A stretch of 29,510 bases of DNA from Isohypsibius dastychi. Lineage: Eukaryota; Tardigrada; Eutardigrada; Parachela; Isohypsibiidae. Location: contig JAQIWT010000185.1 of NCBI GenBank assembly GCA_034696485.1, positions 1-29,510 on the forward strand. Reading direction: 5' to 3'. Positions 22,885 to 29,510 of this stretch are shown piece after piece. The translations under genes and the position numbers were made by a program. Positions within the stretch are counted from its first letter, which is position 1. Each line of letters opens with the position of its first letter. Below the pieces are notes generated by a model. That model was not told the origin of the DNA and did not search any database. It saw only the letters and a list, made by a program, of their open reading frames with translations.

Positions 22885-22939
22885 TTTGTAGAGAACGGAT
22901 TCTCGACGCTGAGAGAGTTCCAGATGAATCTGGCGGCTC
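22885..22939. promoter_or_regulatory. Compact bidirectional promoter
   Basis: Only 55 bp separate the two divergent start codons (22884 on minus, 22940 on plus). The interval contains a 14-bp hairpin-like palindrome, GAGAACGGATTCTC (22891-22904). Both 5' UTRs must be very short, or one or both messages are trans-spliced. Confidence 0.5.
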
Positions 22940-23658
22940 ATGAAATCGTTTCATCTTGCACTCTACGTTCTTTCGGTCGTTGCGATCTCGTCTGAGTTCA
23001 GCTACCACTCTTCCCCTAACCCAGATCCATTTCGCGATTTTCGTGCTCCTGCATCCACCGATTCGTCAGCTTGTTTACCTTGGCAAGAAAAATTTGAAGG
23101 CGACATCTCCTGCGAGGGTTCTAGTTGTTCAACATCAGACTTAGACTACTACGACTACGTTGCTCATCGGACAGCTGCCACTCGGCCTGACTCGGTTGCT
23201 TCTCCAGCGTCTGATTCTGCGACAGAAAATCAAGCAGTTCCGGATCCGGTTCCGGAGATCCGAATTGAAAAGGTAGTGACCGAAGAACCTAAACGGGAAG
23301 ACATTGTTCATCAACCGACGAGTGAAGACGCTGTCCCCAGCTCGAAAGATTGGTTTGATATACCCTCGCTTTTATTCGTCATTTTCCCGGATCCGTTCCA
23401 GGCGTACGTTTTTGCTGGGCTTGTTGGTTGGCTGGGAGTGGTTCTCTTGCTGCTGGCTCGGGAGTGGAGGAAATCTAGTCGAATTGTTTTGGAGGTTTAT
23501 CTGCATCAAGGAACTGGTGAGCGCTGATCTCGCACATTCTCACAATGTTTGTGTCCGGTTGTTTTATACTCTATATTTTCACAGAAACCAACCCGCTTAT
23601 CGAAGACCGTTTGAAGGATCAACTGAATCTTCCCGGGGAATATTCGCTTCTCGGTTGA
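22940..23658 (+). CDS. Type I membrane protein with endosome/lysosome sorting tail
   Basis: Exons 22940-23516 and 23585-23658 join in phase (intron 68 nt) to give 216 aa. Residues 1-18 (MKSFHLALYVLSVVAISS) form a signal peptide. A luminal Ser/Pro/Asp-rich, low-complexity segment follows with a few Cys. One membrane span lies near residues 155-174 (AYVFAGLVGWLGVVLLLLAR) followed by basic residues, so the C-terminus faces the cytosol. The tail has two textbook adaptor-binding signals: ETNPLI, an acidic dileucine of the [DE]xxxL[LI] type, and YSLL, a tyrosine motif YxxPhi, four residues from the end; both need exon 2. I do not recognise the family. The stop is 26 bp before the UBXN6 start codon on the same strand, so the genes are probably co-transcribed. 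A role in endosome/lysosome membranes is inferred from the tail. Confidence 0.72.
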
Positions 23659-23661
23659 AAT

Positions 23662-23665
23662 CTAG
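23662..23665 (+). promoter_or_regulatory. Candidate trans-splice acceptor between the paired genes
   Basis: The only 26 bp between the upstream stop (TGA ending 23658) and the UBXN6 ATG (23685) contain ctag at 23662-23665, an AG that could accept a spliced leader 19 nt before the ATG. There is no room for a conventional promoter plus polyadenylation site. This is inference; spliced-leader reads would decide. Confidence 0.3.
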
Positions 23666-23684
23666 TCATTAACAAAATACGATC

Positions 23685-25100
23685 ATGTCTGCATTGAAAA
23701 ACTTCTTTAACAAAGTGAAGAAAGACACGAAATTCAAAACTGCTGGGCCAGGTCATTCACTTGCTGGATCTGACAGTGATCGACCCTCCGTTCAACCGGG
23801 ACCCTCGCGATCAAAGCCGAACACTTCCGGTAGTGCGCCGGCGGAAGCTCAACCAAAAGCGCTAACGTCAACCGAGAGCCAACAAAAAGCAGCTCAGGCC
23901 GCGCTGGCAAGATTGGAACAGAGAATGGGAACCATGGGGAAAAATACCAACCTGCTTCGGGAAGTGTTCACGGAAATGGGTTACAGTAAAGTTGAAGTGG
24001 AGTCTGGAGCTACGAGCAGCGAAGCCGGTTCCAGCTCGGCACAGCCCCAGCATGAAGCCGCTGATCATCCGGTTTTGGCTGTTGAAGGAATTTATTACAA
24101 ATGTCCTGTGATCGGACCGTATGTGCTTTCCCGTGATGATATGGAAAAGAAAATTCAAGAATTTCTCAAAGAGCAGTACGCTATAGATCCTACACTTGCA
24201 TCGGTGGTTATGCTTGTGACTTTCAATCGGGATCCGGAGAAATTGCAGGTCGGTCGGGAAACTATCGACAAATATTTGGGAAATATCCTCGAGCATCCAG
24301 ATGAAGAGAAATACCGCAAGATTCGGATTCAGAATAAGGCATTCCAAGAACGCGTTCTTGCGCTGGAGGGTGCGGAAAGAGTCTTCCTGGCTGCTGGTTT
24401 TCAAAAGGTCAGTCCGTTATCCCGTTATTGAAAATGAATTATTAAAAACTTGTTAAAATTATAGTTGACCATGTTACAAGAAGAGCGCGAAGAGGAATTC
24501 TTCGTACTATTCCCGGGAGCCGATACCAACGAGCGGTTGAGTGTGATGAGGGAATATCTTATGCAGGCTGAGCCGGTGCAAGCAGAACTGGATCGCGGTA
24601 CTCGCATTTTCAGACCGAGTGGCCAGGTCGCCAAGTTCAACCTTCCCGATGACTTCTATAGTCGAACTGCTGAAGAAGTTCAGGATGAATATAAACGGAG
24701 ACTGGAAACTGTGGAACGCAATCAGACATTGCGTACTAAAGCCATGCGAGAAAGAGATGAAGGGAAGCCAGCTCGGAAATACCGCTTTACCGTCCTCCGA
24801 ATTCGGATGCCAGGACCGGATGGTGGAATCATTCTGCAAGGAACTTTCGGCACTTATGAAAAGATCTCCGCGGTGGAAGAATTCGTCAGAGAGCATCTAA
24901 TCAACGACAATCTGCCATTCGTTCTGACTACTGCAGTTGGAAACAAATTGAGCAACGGGGATGCGAGACTTAACGAGCTAGAATTGGTACCCGCTGCCAT
25001 TCTCAATTTCCAGTCACTTTTACCTGCACCACCATCTGGAAGAGCCTCCGATATCCCTTTGTTAAAAGAGGAATCCATGGCTTTGATCAAGTCGATGTAG
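23685..25100 (+). CDS. UBXN6: UBX domain-containing protein 6 (p97/VCP cofactor)
   Basis: UBXN6 (UBXD1) is a cytosolic adaptor of the AAA ATPase p97/VCP in endolysosomal sorting, clearance of damaged lysosomes and mitochondrial quality control. Exons 23685-24407 and 24465-25100 (intron 57 nt, phase 0 after AGFQK) give 452 aa; human UBXN6 is 441. The start MSALKNFFNKVKKDTKFKTA matches the family N-terminus with its FK.AGPG element. A PUB domain, which binds the p97 C-terminal tail, spans about residues 160-245 (KYLGNILEHPDEEKYRKIRI). A UBX domain lies at about 345-430 (KYRFTVLRIRMPGPDGGIIL); as usual in this family it lacks the canonical FPR loop. The segment RTKAMRERDE just before it is conserved. 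It overlaps nothing, but follows the membrane-protein gene by 26 bp and converges on HDAC6. Confidence 0.95.
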
Positions 25101-25511
25101 GATGATGACCATGTCCAGATTTGCGGATAAGAGTTTTCGGTCTGGAGATGTCTAGAATTACCCTTGTGTTTTTACTTAATAGAGCTAAAGCTAACTTTTT
25201 GTGAACTCGTTCAGTGACAGTAAAATTTCGTCATTTCGTGTTTCGTTCGTTGCAGCCAGCGTGAGAAATCAGATAATTTATTCAACTTAAAAACAATACA
25301 GTATACGCTGAACCAAAATGTTATGATGTACATAAAAACGCGAATCGCCACAACGGCGCAACAATCACGAAAAAAAGATAAAAACCTTAAAAAAAGCGTT
25401 CACAAAGCATAGAATGTAAAATGAAACGCGACACAAGAAGGTGCGAATGTCTGTTATCATAGGAATTCCTTGAAAACGCATCCAGGCGACAAAGAAGACG
25501 CTTTGTGGTGC
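25101..25511. other. Short convergent intergenic region between UBXN6 and HDAC6
   Basis: The 411 bp hold the two 3' UTRs. I looked on the minus strand for exons of a ZnF-UBP domain, which in HDAC6 follows the second deacetylase domain, and saw none. Confidence 0.5.
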
Positions 25512-28500
25512 TTACTGCAGACTCAAAGATAAAATCTTCCGCTCAAGCTCCTCGAGCGTTCCATCAGAAACAGATGTATCCCTCCCTTTTGTTTCGTCAA
25601 CAATCGGTTCAAATGCAACTGTAAGACACACTGACCAGGTTGGATATTTTATTTTTGAAACAACAAGAATACCCCACCTCGATAACAAAGGGACTTGAAG
25701 TATCCGTGCGAATTCTGCATATCAATGGCTGATGATATATCCTTTACGGCTCTGCACATACAACCAAGTAGAACAATTAGAACGGAAAAAACACGCATAC
25801 TAAAATTACCTCGGCGAAGGGATAAGAGACCCAGCAGCTTCAGCCGGATAGCCGAGCAATGCCTTGAACACGGCCTCCGAATTCTGTTTCAGTGCCTGAA
25901 AACAAACATATTTCCATAAGCCACAACAAGAAGTTTCTATAGATCAATATACTTCTAAATCATAACCACCCTCCAGAGCCAAAACAATTTTGCCGCCAGC
26001 CAAACTCGACAGCATCCGGGTCATCACTGAATATCCCACGCTAGTGAGGCGACAGCCTCCAAGGGGGTCATTTTCTGCTGCGTCGAAACCACAGGATACC
26101 AGAACCAGTTCCGGGGCGAACTAGGAAAATATACGGGAAATGCTCTGACGTTAAAACCTGCTACTTCATACCTCGTAAGCCACCGGCATGACCAGCTGCA
26201 AAAACGCAGCCACATAATCACCATCAGCCATCCCCTAAAATTTTGATCAAATTACAAGTGCGAATCAGGACAAAGAAAATCGGGTTCATACAGACTGATT
26301 CCAAGGAATGTTGATGTTGTAACCCTTTCCTTTCCCGACTCCCGTATAACTCGCACCTTTTTCTTTACCATGTGGGTAGAAATCTTCCTCACCACGGTGA
26401 ATGGAAATATAAAGCACGCTAGAAACGAAAGGTCAACAGTGCCGGAGACACTAGGTACCAAGACAAACCGCGGGTCGGAGTAAAATGCCTCCTGAATTCC
26501 GTCGCCATGATGAACATCCCAGTCAACGATTAATATTCTGCAGACAAGTTCAATAAATAAATCGAAAGGGTGATCTTGAAAAATCAAAGCACCTCTTGAG
26601 CAAATGCTTTTCAATACATCTTTTCGCGGCGATAGCCACATTGTTAGCAAAGCAAAATCCAGCCGGATGGCTGGAGTGAGCATGGTGTCCCGGAGGTCTG
26701 GAAAGTCGATTTATAAAACACTTCTGTTCTTCGATAATATATAACATGTGCTTGGACAGAGCAGAACACACCTTATAATTGCGAAACCGTTCTGCACCCG
26801 ATTCATGACAACCTCGTCGACCAAATTGAGCAACGACCCAGCAGCGGTGACCAGCGCCGGCTGAGTTCCCTACAACAGTCATTTATAATTGAGCCGTCAT
26901 TTACAGGTAAGCCGTCATTTCGTTGTTGGCTGTTAGACCAGGGCGAACTCGAACCTGGGATGCAAACACATCGCCCGACCACTCATCCTTCCCTCTGCTT
27001 AGTGAAATTCGCCGGTTACATTCCGTTGCGAATGCGGTAGCCGGCAAAGTGAGAACTGCTATATAGCTCGACCTAGGACAACGTTACAATCAGATACCCA
27101 GCTTGCACATAACGTTTGATCCTAGTATACGCTTACTCATGCACGAGGCTGAGTTCATCAGGTGTAATGTCCCGACTCTGAGAAAAAACCACAGAATGAT
27201 GTTCGGAAACTTCGGGTTTTCAAATCGGCAAATCAGGGGTGCATATAACCTTTAACGTTCATAAAAAATACTGTCTACACCGCTTTCTTACCGGGATTCT
27301 TCTACATTCGTTCAGCAAACCAATGTCCCCAAGGTGATCAAAGATTTCCACAATCCGTGCTGGCCTTTCCGGGTGAAAGGATTCCTCATTCGCCAGACAG
27401 TGTCCAATCATGATTTCATCATAAACGTATCCGGTTCTTCTAAAATTACAAAAGTCGTTTCATTCAAATTCTAAGACGAAACCAACCGCACCGCACTCTC
27501 TATTGGTTATCATTTTCCGGACGTCTGCATACGACGCTGCTAAAGCCCGGATTTCGTAACGGAGATCCACAGTTTCGGAACAGGAATAAAACGGAGTACA
27601 GCCGTACCCTTCGTTCATACATGGTAGAATGTCTGGTGGGTTATACACCACGACGGGCGTATGGAGTGGGAGACTATGACATGTAACAAGTAAATCACAA
27701 TTCCGAATTCAGCTCAAGCTCACTCACGGATCTTGCTTGGAAATAGATGAGCGAGTCACCCGTTTCCCACTGGAAACGCCGACTACGTCTTGAAACTGCA
27801 AGGACTTCCAGTGTTTTCGCAGCACGCTCAAGACGTTCAATATCGAAGTGACAGCCCTGGAATAAAATTCCCGTCAACAAGTTGAGTCTCCAAGTTGTGA
27901 TCATAATTGCTTACGATTCATCCGGTGGACCTAGCGGCGGCAGAATATAACAAGGACGACCCAAAAGAGCTTCCAACGTACACGCAACTCCCTGCAGACA
28001 ACAAAGATTAAAGAGATGGCCTTCTTCTTTTCGAAACTGATACCTCAGAAAGCGAATCCAGGCAGTATCCACCCTTAACACGTAAATTCAAGGTTTAATC
28101 CCTCGATTAAGAACGAACAATATCACTTACCTCCAAGACAACTGCAACCTTACCACCGGCTAAATTAGACAGTGCCGAGGTCATGTGCCCATACATTGCC
28201 GGAGTCACCTTTAACAAACCGTAAACAGTCTGTCCGTTTGAGGTGAGCATGTGAATCTCACCCGCATGTGACCCTTAAATTACAAAGACATATTAAAAAT
28301 CGGAACGTATAAACATCAAAACTAGCAAAAACACTAAAAAACAGAAATCGGGTAGGATACCTCAGGGCAGCCGATGGCTGCGTCATATCCGGCTGATACA
28401 ATGACGATTTCTGGGTTATACTGAACATGAACTACTCAATTCAGGCATACGATTCAAGGGATCACCCAGCAGACAGTGCCTACCTCGTAAGCAACAGGAA

Positions 28501-29488
28501 GTAAGACCTGATTAAAAAATGCCATATATTCTGTATCGCCAAGGCCGAGTTTGTTGAGAGGAATATTGATGTTGTAGCCAACACCTTCTCCGGAACCAAT
28601 GTAGTCAAAATTGCTCTCACGCAAATGTGGCCATTGAATCCCATCATCGTACACATGAATGGAAAAATACAGAACACTACAAGGAAACTATTTACAACCA
28701 GTCACTCAAAACAAAGGATTTAGTCAAGTACCGTTTGTCATCGTAGAATATTCGTTGGGTTCCCTGGCCATGGTGGACTAAATGATGAACTTCATTCAAA
28801 TCTGCATGAAAAAACCAACTACAACAGAACCTCACCATCCCAATCAACAATCAGAATCCTACAAAAGAGGTTTAATAGTTTACACCTTAATCAATTGAAT
28901 TTAAAACAGGCAGTTGGTGACCTTTGATATCCGCGATTCTCCAACAAATGCTTTGCTCCAATCGCAATATTATTATAAATGCAGAAACCATTGCTCTCTG
29001 GACTTGAAGCATGATGCCCAGGAGGCCTGCGGTAACAAAAGCAAATTTGGAGAACATTCACAGAAGACTAAATTACAGAACACTATATTCCAAATCCACA
29101 TTCCTTGACCACTATGGGGAAAAAAGTGTTTTCAAAATGCAACACCTACCTGACAACGGCTAAACCGTTATCGACAGAACCGTCTGCGATTGCATCGAGA
29201 AGTTCCAATGTACAACCGGCTGCTAATGTTGCACATCGTTCCGAATCCTACGACGGACATGATTATTATTAAAATTTGAAAAATTCCGAAAAGTCACATC
29301 GCAGAATATTTGATTTCCGGTAACCAAGAAGCGTTTAAAAAAAATTGCTTTGCAACCCGCTCGTTCTACTCACGTTAACCGGAGGCTTTGTATTTTTGTC
29401 AATTTTGTCAGCAACAAAATATAACTGACCGCTGTTGCTAGTCGATATTAAAACTTTGTCCTTGAATTTACTGACTTTCATTTGATCT
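25512..29488 (-). CDS. HDAC6: Histone deacetylase 6-like protein, two catalytic domains, 5' partial
   Basis: HDAC6 is a cytoplasmic class IIb zinc deacetylase acting on tubulin and other proteins. 25 exons in view, 769 aa, 5' end beyond the window: 29374-29488, 29150-29247, 28922-29026, 28836-28858, 28732-28777, 28484-28676, 28361-28420, 28262-28273, 28131-28208, 28044-28073, 27915-27991, 27728-27856, 27533-27673, 27292-27439, 27137-27177, 26955-27072, 26772-26869, 26593-26697, 26469-26537, 26292-26418, 26172-26234, 25953-26120, 25810-25895, 25678-25751, 25512-25618. Domain 1 (visible residues 1-275) has PPGHH (72-76), DWDVHHG (111-117), GYDAA and GGY; domain 2 (about 370-700) has PPGHH (505-509), DWDVHHG, CGFDAA and GGYD. 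Both keep zinc and catalytic residues. The protein ends [14 protein letters not shown] without the ZnF-UBP of typical HDAC6. Exon 28262-28273 is only 12 nt. Two intact domains separate it from HDAC10. Confidence 0.93.
26880..26954. repeat. Short repeats in an HDAC6 intron
   Basis: The intron 26870-26954 has three spaced copies of an element close to gtcattt (two as gccgtcattt). The same intron begins, on the minus strand, with gttcgagttc, which resembles a tRNA B box. No tRNA fold goes with it. Confidence 0.5.
28262..28273 (-). other. 12-nt microexon of HDAC6
   Basis: GGTCACATGCGG encodes GHMR and joins [10 protein letters not shown] to [10 protein letters not shown], restoring the expected class IIb active-site loop. 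It is flanked by aag (acceptor) and gtgag (donor). Without the downstream splice the frame meets a TAA after 20 codons, so the microexon is needed for an intact domain 1. Confidence 0.85.
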
Positions 29489-29510
29489 CTAAAATGGAAC
29501 TTTGTTTAAT

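Noticed and set aside
23868-24404. A 178-codon minus-strand ORF
   Set aside because: It is antisense to UBXN6 exon 1, whose protein is clearly conserved.
26929-27000. A tRNA- or SINE-like stretch on the minus strand with a B-box-like gttcgagttc and an A-box-like ggatgagtggtcgg
   Set aside because: The T arm does not pair, no acceptor stem exists, and the sequence is exactly HDAC6 exon 26955-27072 and the start of its next intron, with phase closing on both sides.
28209-28261. An extra 18-residue segment between GCPE and VTPAMY in HDAC6 domain 1
   Set aside because: The frame that follows from the previous exon hits TAA; a GT-AG intron of 53 nt removes the segment and gives the family sequence.
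28777-28835. An apparent 8-residue insertion giving [10 protein letters not shown] in HDAC6 domain 1
   Set aside because: Using the acceptor at 28778-28779 in place of the earlier cag gives the canonical DWDVHHGQG in phase, so the insertion is intron.

Overview
This is eukaryotic, animal DNA. Every recognisable gene is split by GT-AG introns, most of them 43-90 nt, and the protein families are metazoan: hairy/HES bHLH repressors ending in WRPW, radial spoke head protein RSPH1, OPA1, UBXN6 and a two-domain HDAC6. RSPH1 implies motile cilia or flagellated sperm, which argues against a nematode. A compact-intron bilaterian (tardigrade, flatworm or rotifer grade) fits, but I cannot name the species from sequence alone. 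I saw no bacterial genes, CRISPR array or intact transposon.

Layout. 1-3542: gene-poor, with candidate Notch/HES control sites near its right end. 3543-5028 (+): a hairy/HES1-type repressor in five exons, with exon junctions like those of vertebrate HES1. 5945-6160 (-): a possible 71-residue small protein. 7813-9194 (-): RSPH1, eight exons, 284 aa. 11416-12072 (-): a secreted lysozyme-like protein, two exons. About 13178: a loopless perfect palindrome of 54 bp. 13866-14499 (-): a second, divergent HES gene with a Hey-like Gly in the basic region. 14500-17729: gene-poor. 17730-22140 (-): an OPA1/Mgm1 dynamin-like protein, 23 exons, 973 aa, with three damaged GTPase motifs. 22510/22608-22884 (-): a small unrecognised gene whose start codon lies 55 bp from that of the next, divergent gene. 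22940-23658 (+): a type I membrane protein with two endosome/lysosome sorting motifs. 23685-25100 (+): UBXN6/UBXD1, starting 26 bp after the previous stop, so an operon-like pair. 25512-29488 (-): an HDAC6-type deacetylase, 25 exons in view including one of 12 nt, continuing past the right edge and lacking the usual C-terminal ZnF-UBP domain.

All multi-exon models were built by hand from conserved protein segments, splice-site dinucleotides and phase. Phase closes across all exons of HES1, HES2, RSPH1, the lysozyme-like gene, OPA1, the membrane protein, UBXN6 and HDAC6. The strongest leads are the OPA1 relative with eroded G1, G2 and G3 motifs but an otherwise intact gene; the membrane protein-UBXN6 pair, which may link endolysosomal sorting to p97/VCP; the palindrome; and the neighbourhood of OPA1, UBXN6 and HDAC6, three families tied to mitochondrial and lysosomal quality control.
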